64,000 nucleotides of DNA from Anaerolineales bacterium. GTDB taxonomy: Bacteria; Chloroflexota; Anaerolineae; JAAEKA01. Positions 33,420 to 41,892 of this stretch are shown in pieces; within the stretch, counting starts at the first letter, position 1; each line of letters starts with the position of its first letter. The notes below the pieces were generated by a model. It ran no database searches. It saw nothing but the letters and a program-made list of their open reading frames with translations, and was not told the DNA's origin. Both the position numbers and the translations under genes were made by a program. The stretch covers positions 1-64,000 of the forward strand of contig JACKBI010000012.1 of the NCBI GenBank assembly GCA_020634615.1, read 5' to 3'.

Positions 33420-34997
33420 TCATTCCCACTCAATCGTGCCCGGCGGTTTGCTGGTCACGTCATACACTACCCGATTGACGCCAGGGACCTCATTGACGAT
33501 GCGATTGCTGATGCGCGCCAGCAGGTCGTAGGGCAGGCGCGCCCAGTCGGCTGTCATGAAATCGTCAGTGGTCACGGCGCGCAGCGCAACCACATCAGCG
33601 TAGGTGCGATTGTCGCCCATGACACCTACTGATTTGACCGGCAGCAAGACAGCGAAGACCTGCGACGTTTGCCGATAGAGCCCGGCGGCCCGCAGCTCAT
33701 CCAGCAGAATGAGATCGGCCTGGCGCAACGTCTCGAGACGCTCCCAGGTCACTTCGCCCAGACAGCGAATGGCGAGTCCGGGACCGGGGAACGGGTGGCG
33801 CCAGACGATTTCCTCCGGCAGCCCCAGCGCCTCGCCCACCGCCCGCGCTTCGTCCTTGAACAGCAGGCGCAACGGCTCGATCAGCTCAAAGGTCATGTCC
33901 TCCGGCAGGCCGCCGACGTTGTGGTGCGTCTTGATGGTGCGCGCAGCGCGCTCCGTGCTGCCGCTGGCGCTTTCGATGACATCCGGGTAGAGCGTTCCCT
34001 GGGCCAGGTACCCAAAACTGGAGGCGGGAGACCAGCCGGCAGCGATACGAGCAGACTCTTCTTCGAAGACGCGGATGAAGCGATGGCCGATCAGCTTGCG
34101 CTTCTGCTCAGGATCAGTAACGCCTTCCAGGTCGGCCAGAAACGACTCGGCTGCGTTAACGGCCACCAGCGGCACTTGCATGTGCCGAGCGAAGGTGTCG
34201 ATGACTTGCCCCGCCTCACCGTGGCGCAACATGCCGTGGTCAACGAACAAACAGGTCAGTTGTGCGCCAACGGCCTTGTGCAGGAGTGCCGCGACTACCG
34301 AGGAATCGACCCCGCCCGACAGCCCGCACAACACATGCGCCCCGTCCACTCGCCGGCGGATGGCGTCCACGGTCTCGGCGATGAAGTTGGCCGGCGTCCA
34401 GTCAGCGGTTGCGCCGCAGATATCGGTGGCAAACGTGCGCAAGATTTCTGCGCCGTGCAGCGTGTGGGTCACTTCGGGGTGAAACTGAATGCCAAAGTAC
34501 CCGTTGCCGGCATCTCCCATGGCAGCGTAAGGCGAGTTGGTCGAGCGGGCCAGCGCCTGCCAGCCGACCGGCAACGCGTCGATCCGGTCGCCGTGACTCA
34601 TCCAGACCGGAAGCGCCGCCGCCGAATCAATCCCGGCAAACAACGGGGTATCGGCTGCCAAAATCTCGATCTCGGCGGGACCGTATTCGCGCGCCTGGGC
34701 AGGCGCAACCCGGCCACCCAGATTGTAAGCCAGCAACTGCATGCCGTAGCAGATGCCCAACACCGGCAGCCCGGAGTCCAGCACGTAGGACGGCAATGTG
34801 GGCGCGTCCGGCTCGTAAACGCTGGCCGGACCACCGCTCAGAATGAATCCCTTGACGGATCGGTTGTCCAGCACCCGCTCTGCCGGCTCGTCCCAATGAA
34901 CCAGTTCGGAGTAGACATGCTGCTCCCGCACCCGGCGAGCGATCAACTGGGCATATTGCGAGCCGAAATCAAGGACAATGATTGTATCGTGAGGCAT
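33420..34997 (-). CDS. guaA: GMP synthase (glutamine-hydrolysing)
   Basis: A 525-aa enzyme of normal length when started at ATG 34997. The N-terminal class I amidotransferase has VLDFGSQYAQLIARRVRE, the nucleophile elbow GICYGMQLLAYNLGG (Cys near residue 82) and FHPEVTHT for His/Glu. The ATP-pyrophosphatase P-loop is LSGGVDSSVVAALLHKA, and the C-terminal dimerisation domain ends with PPGTIEWE. It converts XMP, ATP and glutamine to GMP. No strong Shine-Dalgarno is visible. The start lies 14 bp after the stop of the xpt-like gene, so both are probably one purine salvage/synthesis operon. Confidence 0.97.
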   Translation of the reverse strand: MPHDTIIVLDFGSQYAQLIARRVREQHVYSELVHWDEPAERVLDNRSVKGFILSGGPASVYEPDAPTLPSYVLDSGLPVLGICYGMQLLAYNLGGRVAPAQAREYGPAEIEILAADTPLFAGIDSAAALPVWMSHGDRIDALPVGWQALARSTNSPYAAMGDAGNGYFGIQFHPEVTHTLHGAEILRTFATDICGATADWTPANFIAETVDAIRRRVDGAHVLCGLSGGVDSSVVAALLHKAVGAQLTCLFVDHGMLRHGEAGQVIDTFARHMQVPLVAVNAAESFLADLEGVTDPEQKRKLIGHRFIRVFEEESARIAAGWSPASSFGYLAQGTLYPDVIESASGSTERAARTIKTHHNVGGLPEDMTFELIEPLRLLFKDEARAVGEALGLPEEIVWRHPFPGPGLAIRCLGEVTWERLETLRQADLILLDELRAAGLYRQTSQVFAVLLPVKSVGVMGDNRTYADVVALRAVTTDDFMTADWARLPYDLLARISNRIVNEVPGVNRVVYDVTSKPPGTIEWE

Positions 34998-35010
34998 GAG
35001 AGAAACCAGA

Positions 35011-35583
35011 TCAGTCCTGAAAGACGATGCGGCCATTGTCCATGTTGGCGATAACGGCCAGGGACTCGACGGGCACGTTCCAGTGAGCGAGAATTTCTCG
35101 CCCGCCCTCGAAGACTTTCTCCACCACCGCGCCTATGCCGACGAGGTGCGCACCGGCGTCCGCTACCAAACGCGCCAGTGCGTCTATGGTCAGGCCGCGC
35201 GCCAGAAAGTCGTCGATGATCAGGATTCGGTCGCGCGGTCCGAGAAACTCGGGCGACACGATCAGCTCCGTGACCTTGCCCTTGGTGTGGCTGGGCGCCG
35301 ATTCGACGATCGCGTTGGGATGCATGGTGACCGGCTTGGCCTTGCGTGCGTAGAGCACCGGCACCCCCAGCGCCAGCGCCGTGGTGAACGCAGGTGCAAT
35401 GCCGCTGATCTCAGCCGTAAACACCTTGTTGGGTTGCAAGTGGGCAAAGCGGGCAGCCAGCGCGCCGCCTGCGGCCAGCATCAGGGTCGGGTCAACCTGG
35501 TGGTTGATGAAACCATCAACTTTGAGGATGCCGTTGCCCATATTGACGCCATCGCGGCGGATGCGTTCCTTGAGAATCTCCAC
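35011..35583 (-). CDS. xpt: Xanthine phosphoribosyltransferase
   Basis: A 190-aa PRPP-dependent transferase starting at GTG 35583, with GGAGGTGAT just upstream. Family landmarks: NHQVDPTLMLAAGGALAARF, EISGIAPAF and the PRPP loop ILIIDDFLARGLTIDALARLV, followed by GIGAVVEKVFEGGRE. Xpt makes XMP from xanthine and PRPP; XMP is the substrate of GuaA encoded next. The leader contains an 8-bp GC-rich hairpin (35606-35630), but I see no purine-riboswitch core. Confidence 0.93.
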   Translation of the reverse strand: MEILKERIRRDGVNMGNGILKVDGFINHQVDPTLMLAAGGALAARFAHLQPNKVFTAEISGIAPAFTTALALGVPVLYARKAKPVTMHPNAIVESAPSHTKGKVTELIVSPEFLGPRDRILIIDDFLARGLTIDALARLVADAGAHLVGIGAVVEKVFEGGREILAHWNVPVESLAVIANMDNGRIVFQD

Positions 35584-35605
35584 CGATCACCTCCGGGATG
35601 AAAAT

Positions 35606-35630
35606 GCGGCGTCGGATCTTCTGACGCCGC
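35606..35630 (-). promoter_or_regulatory. Leader hairpin upstream of xpt
   Basis: Perfect 8-bp arms (35606-35613, 35623-35630) around a 9-nt loop, followed in the transcript by ATTTTCAT and then the ribosome-binding site of xpt. It could be the terminator of the upstream minus-strand operon (HprK-like gene ends at 35692) or an attenuator for xpt-guaA. Confidence 0.45.
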
Positions 35631-35691
35631 GGCAAAACGTTGAAACCCATTGTAGCCCAGCAGGGCGGGGCAAGCAAGCCGGGCTTAACAG

Positions 35692-36516
35692 CTACAATTC
35701 CAGCTCGCGGTCGAGAAACGGCCACAGATCCACGGTGGGCAGTGAATACAGGCGATAGGTGGGCACAGTCGCAACCAGCCGCTGTGCCACTTCCAGCCAC
35801 GCGACGGCGCTGCTGACCCGCTCCACGGCCAACTTCTCGGTGGTCAACAATGCCAGCACTGCATCGCCATCGCTCAATCGCTCGAGGCGAAAGTCAGGTC
35901 CATGCTCCAGAAGCAGCAGCGCCCGCAGCGGCGCCCGCACATTGACGCGCCGGATCATCTCCGGCGGCGTGCTGGCGCCCCAAAAGGGCGTGCTGTGCAG
36001 CATCGGCTGGCCACCGGCCAACGAGAGAATGAGGTTTTCATCGGTGAGAACCTGCGCATGGCCGGCAGCCACGCGTGACGCAGTGGTCTTGCCGGCGCCC
36101 GACCGTCCTGACAGGGCAAGCCCGTGCCCGCGCCGCACCATCGCAGCGCCGTGCAGCAACAGGGAATCATGCCGCCGCGGCAGGTCGTAGGTGCAAATGA
36201 ACGCGAGCACACGATCCATTGCCGCTGGACCATACTGAGCCGCCGGTGCATACACCTCGGCAGTCCGGCTGGTCAGGTCGATGGTCCCGCGGGAGTAGGC
36301 GACGTGAAACGTGGTTGTTGTTTCTCCATGGCTGGCCCAGGGTGGGTCAGCACGCTCCATCCCTGACTCCGCCCGGAGCGTCACCTCCCACACCGGCGCA
36401 TCTGTCGCTGTAAACAGTTGATAGCGGTCGCTCAGCATCGCCAGCCAATCGGCTGCCGGTGTGTGAACAGCGAAGGTGATGCCGCCAATTTCCAGTCGCA
36501 ACGAATGGTCGTTCAT
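35692..36516 (-). CDS. HPr kinase-like (HprK-fold) P-loop ATPase
   Basis: A 274-aa protein with a beta-rich N-terminal half and a P-loop ATPase core. Walker A is SGRSGAGKTT near residue 147, preceded by LLLHGAAMVRRGHGLAL as in the C-terminal domain of HPr kinases; VLTDENLILSL resembles the second strand/Walker B region (ENL rather than the DDxV of true HprK). These stand-alone HprK-fold proteins recur beside S24/S26-type peptidases and NTP_transf_5 proteins, where their substrate is unknown. Its start overlaps the stop of the peptidase gene upstream by 4 bp. Confidence 0.8.
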   Translation of the reverse strand: MNDHSLRLEIGGITFAVHTPAADWLAMLSDRYQLFTATDAPVWEVTLRAESGMERADPPWASHGETTTTFHVAYSRGTIDLTSRTAEVYAPAAQYGPAAMDRVLAFICTYDLPRRHDSLLLHGAAMVRRGHGLALSGRSGAGKTTASRVAAGHAQVLTDENLILSLAGGQPMLHSTPFWGASTPPEMIRRVNVRAPLRALLLLEHGPDFRLERLSDGDAVLALLTTEKLAVERVSSAVAWLEVAQRLVATVPTYRLYSLPTVDLWPFLDRELEL

Positions 36517-36980
36517 GCCCGCTCCCCCTGATTTCTACCCGGCAAGAGCCGACGCATGCGCCGAACCCCTGCCAGTACATAGGCTCGCCCGATCCAGCGC
36601 CAGCGCAGTACTTTCTCGCCACGACCCGGCCAGATCACGCGACTGTCAAGCCAGGCTTTGTCTACCTGCCCCACTAACTGCGTTGGCTGCAACCAGCGAT
36701 CCGGCTCGCGGCGCCCATCGCCCTGGGTTACCAGATAGCGACCACTGCGGTGCACCAGCCGGTGAGCGACCAACGCCGAGCCGCCGGCAAAAACGACCAC
36801 ATCCCCCAGCGATATGGCATCCCGAATCGGGACGATCTCGATCTGGCAACCGTCACGCAGTGTGGGTTCCATGCTCTTCCCGGCCAACTGCCAGCGAAAC
36901 CTTCCCTCACGCGCCAGGCTCTCCTGCAACAACGGCAGCCAGCTCTGAAGCTGGGGAAGGCCGTCGCCTGGAACGCTCAT
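36513..36980 (-). CDS. S24/S26-type signal-peptidase-like protein
   Basis: A 155-aa protein started at ATG 36980, overlapping the stop of the C25 peptidase gene by 4 bp. The nucleophile region is AGKSMEPTLRDGCQIEI (Ser near residue 38). The box GDVVVFAGGSALVAHRLVHR supplies a His in the position used by SipW/archaeal-type S26 enzymes, and TQGDGRREPDRW matches the third family box. There is no obvious N-terminal membrane helix, unlike most leader peptidases. It may process a product of the neighbouring cluster; this is inference. Confidence 0.8.
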   Translation of the reverse strand: MSVPGDGLPQLQSWLPLLQESLAREGRFRWQLAGKSMEPTLRDGCQIEIVPIRDAISLGDVVVFAGGSALVAHRLVHRSGRYLVTQGDGRREPDRWLQPTQLVGQVDKAWLDSRVIWPGRGEKVLRWRWIGRAYVLAGVRRMRRLLPGRNQGERA

Positions 36981-39871
36981 CGCGCCTGAACCATGGGCAG
37001 GAACAGCATGTGCGGCTCCGTCTGGGGCAAGCGCAACACCAGCGCCGGATCGCCAAACAGGATCGAGGTGTCGATGACGTCGTGCCACGAGTAGCTGTTG
37101 GCATAGAAGTAGTCTTTCGCCTCGGTAACGGCATCACCGACGCGGGTGACGCGATCCTGAAAGACTGCCTTGACAAGCCCCTGGTTCAGGGTCTGCAGGG
37201 CGCTGCCGACGTGCAACCCGCTGGGAGAAAGATCGGCAATCGATCCTTTACCCGGCGTCAGCACGAGAACCTCTCCCAGCGACTGCTCGTTATTGCCATA
37301 CTGTGGGCTGCCTTGAACGCCCAGGAAGTAACCCGACCAGCAGCCAAAATGGACACTGAAAGGATTCTGGGCACTGGTATTGAGACCAGCAGGGGCCAGG
37401 ATGTCATAGACACTGGAAGATCCCCAGCGAAACTGCGAAGCATGGCCAAACCACTGCAAGTAGACACCACCTTCGTTGTAGGCAGACTGAATCGCCGCCC
37501 GCACCTGCGCGCCAGTCTGCAAACCCGCCATCCCGAAATACAACGAGCGGTCGTCATAGGACGCCGGCAGCCAGTTTAATCTGGCGTCATCGCTAAGCGC
37601 CCAGAAGTTACCGGCCGCGTCATCAGCCCTGTCGGCGACAAAAAAGGTTCTCGCTTGCCAGGCGCCGGCCGGCGCCTCTTCATACGCTCTCACCTTGTTG
37701 ACGTAAGCGGTAACATCAGCCGCTGTTTTGGCCGGAATGCGTCCGACGCTCATTTCGGGCAAATAATCATCAGGCCCGTCCACCGAGACGTAACGGTTGT
37801 CCGCCCCGGTCTCGCCCAGCCAGGGATCGATGGTGAGCAGATAGGGCGGAATCAGGTTCGGCAGGTGCCGCCCGGTGGCGTCCTTGAAGTCGTAGTGACC
37901 ATCACCCACCAGCAGCACGTATCGGGGAGGATCGCCGCCGCCGTTCCAGTGTTCGTAAGCGTAGGCCAGGAAGGTCCGAATGGCCTCCGGATCAACCCGT
38001 CCGCCGCTTACTTCGTCGTAGATATCCTGAACATCGACCTTGGCAATTCGCAGGCCCGCCGCGGCTCGCCTGTCCAGCAAGGGCTGCACAGCACTGCTCA
38101 GCGACGAGTGAACGATCGCGATGTAGTCAGCCTCGTGATTGGGCGACATCCACTTGGTGACCGAGTCCAGCTCCAATGTCAGCGGCGCACGGAAACCCTG
38201 CTCAGCAGCCAGGAGATAGCTCGGCGGCTGCCCCTGGGGCCACTGATCCCAAACATCGACCCGCTGCTGGCCACCGCTGGGGGTCGTTTGCACGGCGCCT
38301 ATCTGCACCGGATGATGAGGATCGCGCACGTCGTAGACCGCCACATTCGCATGGTCAAACCCATCAGCGCGCAGGTGCGCCCGGCGCCCGCTGGCGACAA
38401 CGATCCCTTCAGCATAAAGACGGTCATCGCGGGCAGCGGCAGGAGAGTTATAGGTTAACTCCACCCAGTCTGGCGACACCCAGTAGTAGGGCAGCGAGGG
38501 CAACTGTGAAATGGCGGCTTCAAGAACCACCTGGTTGGGAGCGCCGTTGAGCCAGGTCGGGGGGACCGATACGCTGGCCAGATATCGCTGGCTGTCATCC
38601 CACTGGACGGTGCCCGCGTTGTTGCCATTCACGCGGATCGCGACCGACTGATCAGGCTGCGCCGTCTGCGACGTCCCACCGTGCAGCATGACTCGCAGTG
38701 TTGCGTCGCCGGCAGCGACGGATAGCGGGCCGTCCGTGTCCAAATTGTAGGTGACAGATGCCGTCGGCACGGCAGAGTTAACATACAACGCGTTGTCGAA
38801 CCAGTGATCGTCAGCCGACGGCAGAACGTAGGTACTGCGATAGTCACGATCAAACTCGACATGCACCGTGCGGGTCACGGTCGTAATCAGCGGGTCGCTG
38901 GCCTGCGGCGTCACCGTTCGCGTTGCCATACGTGAGCCATTGTCGAACCCACCGTAGGTGAGCCGGTAGACGTTGCGCGTCATGTAGCGCCCCTGATACG
39001 GCTCAGCATAGAAGATGATCAGGTCGCCGGGATCAAAAGAGCCGTCCGCTGCCCCGGTAACCTGGATATCAGCCGGCTGGTTGAGGTAGCTGAGCGCCAG
39101 TTTTGCCGGGTTCAGCTCGTCGACCGGAACCCCGGCATCCTGCAGATCGGCGTACGTGACACGGTAGATGCCGCGCTCGCCGGTGTAGATGCGCACAGCG
39201 CCGTCAACCTCGCCCGGCTGATCAGGCAGCGCAGAGAAATCGTCATCGGGACGCTTCGAGGCGTCCTGTCCGGCGACATGGATATCGATCTGAATATCCG
39301 GGTAGTAACGCAAGACGCCTGCTAATGGATTGTACTGGAAGGGATATGCCTGAACAGCCAGCAACCGCCGGCCGCGCTGCCATTGTTCCTGACCAGCCAC
39401 CACGATGCGTTCAGGATAAAACGCATCGACTGTGTAGATCGCCGGGTCGGGACGATCGATCTCGCTGACTTCCTCGGGCAGCACATCCAGATCCTGCCAC
39501 GCCCGTGGGCCAGCCAGGCTCAGATCAGGAGTTGGAACGGCAGGCAGCAGCGTGTCGACAGTCAGTTCCTGCCGCCCGGCTGCACGGAATGACAACGACC
39601 AATCGCCTGTCTGCGGCAGCTCGACAACTGTGCGCCATACCGGAAGCGCCGGCGCACCCGGTACATCGATTGCGTTGTATCCAGGAACTGTTACGTGGCC
39701 GGCAGCAAGGTCAAAATTGGGCGTACTAACCCGCAGTTGAATATCGCTGGCCTGATCTTCAGTGTGCGCAGCCGCAGGACTAGCGTTGCCGACCAGCAGC
39801 GATGCCAGCAGCAATGTCGTCCATACCCTGACCAGCATCAGCGACGAGCGCGGTTCATCTCTTACAGTCAT
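36977..39871 (-). CDS. Gingipain-like C25 cysteine peptidase, secreted
   Basis: I start at ATG 39871 (GAGAGG upstream); the 964-aa product then has a signal peptide (VRVWTTLLLASLLVGNASPAAA). The N-terminal about 450 residues are beta-sandwich-like. The C25 domain follows: HVSSL-type DYIAIVHSSLSSAV, LLVGDGHYDFKDATG, GADNRYVS, a catalytic-His block LQWFGHASQF and a catalytic-Cys block VHFGCWSGYF, ending in ILFGDPALVLRLP. The last residues (HMLFLPMVQAR) resemble the YLPLIVK tail of the arylsulfotransferase-like protein. Gingipains are extracellular endopeptidases; many relatives act in surface-protein processing. It heads a tight gene run with the S26-like peptidase and the HprK-like ATPase. Confidence 0.85.
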   Translation of the reverse strand: MTVRDEPRSSLMLVRVWTTLLLASLLVGNASPAAAHTEDQASDIQLRVSTPNFDLAAGHVTVPGYNAIDVPGAPALPVWRTVVELPQTGDWSLSFRAAGRQELTVDTLLPAVPTPDLSLAGPRAWQDLDVLPEEVSEIDRPDPAIYTVDAFYPERIVVAGQEQWQRGRRLLAVQAYPFQYNPLAGVLRYYPDIQIDIHVAGQDASKRPDDDFSALPDQPGEVDGAVRIYTGERGIYRVTYADLQDAGVPVDELNPAKLALSYLNQPADIQVTGAADGSFDPGDLIIFYAEPYQGRYMTRNVYRLTYGGFDNGSRMATRTVTPQASDPLITTVTRTVHVEFDRDYRSTYVLPSADDHWFDNALYVNSAVPTASVTYNLDTDGPLSVAAGDATLRVMLHGGTSQTAQPDQSVAIRVNGNNAGTVQWDDSQRYLASVSVPPTWLNGAPNQVVLEAAISQLPSLPYYWVSPDWVELTYNSPAAARDDRLYAEGIVVASGRRAHLRADGFDHANVAVYDVRDPHHPVQIGAVQTTPSGGQQRVDVWDQWPQGQPPSYLLAAEQGFRAPLTLELDSVTKWMSPNHEADYIAIVHSSLSSAVQPLLDRRAAAGLRIAKVDVQDIYDEVSGGRVDPEAIRTFLAYAYEHWNGGGDPPRYVLLVGDGHYDFKDATGRHLPNLIPPYLLTIDPWLGETGADNRYVSVDGPDDYLPEMSVGRIPAKTAADVTAYVNKVRAYEEAPAGAWQARTFFVADRADDAAGNFWALSDDARLNWLPASYDDRSLYFGMAGLQTGAQVRAAIQSAYNEGGVYLQWFGHASQFRWGSSSVYDILAPAGLNTSAQNPFSVHFGCWSGYFLGVQGSPQYGNNEQSLGEVLVLTPGKGSIADLSPSGLHVGSALQTLNQGLVKAVFQDRVTRVGDAVTEAKDYFYANSYSWHDVIDTSILFGDPALVLRLPQTEPHMLFLPMVQAR

Positions 39872-39899
39872 ACTCAAGCCTCTCAGCACTCAAACTCCG

Positions 39900-40523
39900 T
39901 TAGCCATAGCACACATCGCCATACTGGCAGCCCCAGTGTGCCGCATCGCGTTCGATATCTATTACGTCAATGCGGTCGTCACTGTTCAGGTCATAGCGCG
40001 AGTCGTAGCACGGATCGCCCAATGAACAATTCCAGCGCTGCGCTGCCGCCGCGATGTCCAAGGCATTGACCACAGCGTTGCAGTCGAAATCGTAGACCGA
40101 ACAAACAAATCCCCAGACTACCACCGGGTTGTACTCAGGATGTGCAATCCAAACGCCAGGGTGCCCCAATTCCTCATCTTCGATCCAGTAATAATAGGTG
40201 GTGCCGTCCACCAGCCCGGTGCTATCCTCTTCGGAATAATAGTAGCCAAGTGAAGAGCCGGGATGCGCAACAACGTAAGGCACAACCACCGCTGCCGCGG
40301 CCAGATTGGGCGTCGTGCCGCGTTTGATGCGGAACGCCTGCGTATTGAGCTCGCTCACGGTCTCCCATTCCAGCAAAATATGGTTGGGATAGTCCGCTGT
40401 AGCAATAAAATAATCCAGCGTCACCCCCGTCGGAGCATCGGCCTGCGCCGACACGGGTCCAGAAGAACCAACAACCGACACAGCGATCAACAGCACTCCC
40501 AGTAAGAACTGAACAGATTTCAT
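39900..40523 (-). CDS. Secreted dockerin-like Ca-binding protein
   Basis: The start is ATG 40523 with GAGAGG upstream. The 207-aa product has a signal peptide (MKSVQFLLGVLLIAVSVVG, cleavage near VSAQA) and a fibronectin-like middle (HILLEWETVSELNTQAFRIKRG, TTYYYWIEDEE). The C-terminal part holds two EF-hand-like dockerin repeats: DFDCNAVVNALDIAAAAQRW and DLNSDDRIDVIDIERDAAHW, with paired cysteines. Dockerin type I modules bind cohesins, but in Chloroflexota such repeats are common without cellulosomes. The gene is 28 bp upstream of the C25 peptidase gene and may share its operon. Confidence 0.82.
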   Translation of the reverse strand: MKSVQFLLGVLLIAVSVVGSSGPVSAQADAPTGVTLDYFIATADYPNHILLEWETVSELNTQAFRIKRGTTPNLAAAAVVVPYVVAHPGSSLGYYYSEEDSTGLVDGTTYYYWIEDEELGHPGVWIAHPEYNPVVVWGFVCSVYDFDCNAVVNALDIAAAAQRWNCSLGDPCYDSRYDLNSDDRIDVIDIERDAAHWGCQYGDVCYG

Positions 40524-40695
40524 CGTATCCTCTCCATCACAAACTTGAACACTACCCTCGGCCACATTCGAAGTTTCGTGGCTATTCTTCAATCGGTCTC
40601 TCACGCTCAGACGAGATTGCAGGTATCTTCAGTTCCCGCATGCGGCGGCCGGCGTCGCCCCATCTGCGGCTCAAACGGGAGCGGGAACAGGCCAG

Positions 40696-41883
40696 CTACT
40701 TGTCATCTTCCTTCCGTCGGGTTGTAAGGAACTCGCCCAGGCCAAGCGCCCAGCGATACGGATAGGCCAGTGGGAGCAACCCGCGACTGTGCAAATCATA
40801 GCGATCTTGCATATAGGCCGGCGACGGAAACAGATTTGCCAACAAATACGATGACCGTCGCCGCCAACTACTCATCGTAGACAGGTCTGACCAGAAGCGC
40901 TGAACCACCGGGCGCTGTTCCGAGAGCAACAAGTGAACGACCCGTTGCTCTTCCTCAGAAGCTGTCAATTCCGTCGCTGCACTCACCACATCCGCCGGAA
41001 ACGCGACCTGCCAGTCATCCACCAGTTGTTGAACTACAACCTGAATGCTGTAGATCAGCTCGAATTCCTTCGCTTTATCGAAAACAAGCTGCCAGTCAAT
41101 GTCGTTGCCGAACGACTCTACCAGCAGCGCAATATCGTAGATCCAGCGGACTCCTTGCGCCCGGTGGTGGAGCACGTAGTGCGCACTCAAATGGAGAATG
41201 GCGGCCTCCATACCAAGGACCAGCGCACCCGTCCCTGCCACCAGCGCTGGTTGAGCAGTCTCCCAAAACCAGCTTGCACCAACCCGATCCTGATAGAAAG
41301 GCGAATCAAGCAGCCGCCAGTGCAACTCGACAGCCATGGGCGGCGTGCCAGGTGAATACACAACCAACTCGTTCTCGTACTCCAGGGTGTGCCCAGTCCG
41401 CACCTCGACACCCGTCGTCCGATAGCCGTTGCGGTGCAACACATCCAGAGCTGCCGAAATGTCGCGATCGTGCAGCAGCAGGTCCAGGTCGGTCATAGGG
41501 CGCAGTGCGCTGTTCCCATACAGGGTATCGCCCAGAGCGGCACCCTTGAGCACGATCACCGGCAGCCCGGCCTTCTCCAGAAGCCTCAAGACATAGCCCA
41601 GTTCTACCGACATCACCCCCGCGAAAGTTGCCGTCTCATAATAGGAGTCCCGCAGACACGCAGCGGCAGTTTCTGGCACCCACTGGCTGCCACGCAACAC
41701 ATCGTACACCAGCGGCGCCAGCCCGCCGGCTCGCACCTCCTCACAGAGGAGCGACCAATCTACGCGCCTTTGACTGGCCATCTTCGCCGCTTCGTCAAGC
41801 GCGGCCGCCTCCCAGCGGCTACGCAGACACAACCGCACAAACAGGTCGTTGTCCCGCTCCGCCGCCGGACCCCAGGCAACCAC
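40696..41883 (-). CDS. NTP_transf_5-type nucleotidyltransferase family protein
   Basis: A 395-aa protein starting at GTG 41883 after AGGGGG. The nucleotidyltransferase signature is GLPVIVLKGAALGDTLYGNSALRPMTDLDLLL (residues about 105-137), with Asp residues of the TDLDLL motif for metal binding. The rest is helical. The family (DUF/PF14907 type) is seen in clusters with HprK-fold ATPases, S24/S26 peptidases and often PqqD and asparagine-synthase proteins, which suggests a role in peptide or surface-product modification. No PqqD gene is visible here. Confidence 0.82.
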   Translation of the reverse strand: MVAWGPAAERDNDLFVRLCLRSRWEAAALDEAAKMASQRRVDWSLLCEEVRAGGLAPLVYDVLRGSQWVPETAAACLRDSYYETATFAGVMSVELGYVLRLLEKAGLPVIVLKGAALGDTLYGNSALRPMTDLDLLLHDRDISAALDVLHRNGYRTTGVEVRTGHTLEYENELVVYSPGTPPMAVELHWRLLDSPFYQDRVGASWFWETAQPALVAGTGALVLGMEAAILHLSAHYVLHHRAQGVRWIYDIALLVESFGNDIDWQLVFDKAKEFELIYSIQVVVQQLVDDWQVAFPADVVSAATELTASEEEQRVVHLLLSEQRPVVQRFWSDLSTMSSWRRRSSYLLANLFPSPAYMQDRYDLHSRGLLPLAYPYRWALGLGEFLTTRRKEDDK

Positions 41884-41892
41884 CGAGTCCCC

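Noticed and set aside
35584..35691. Purine riboswitch upstream of xpt-guaA
   Set aside because: The conserved junction core and loop pair of purine riboswitches are not found; only a simple GC-rich hairpin is present.
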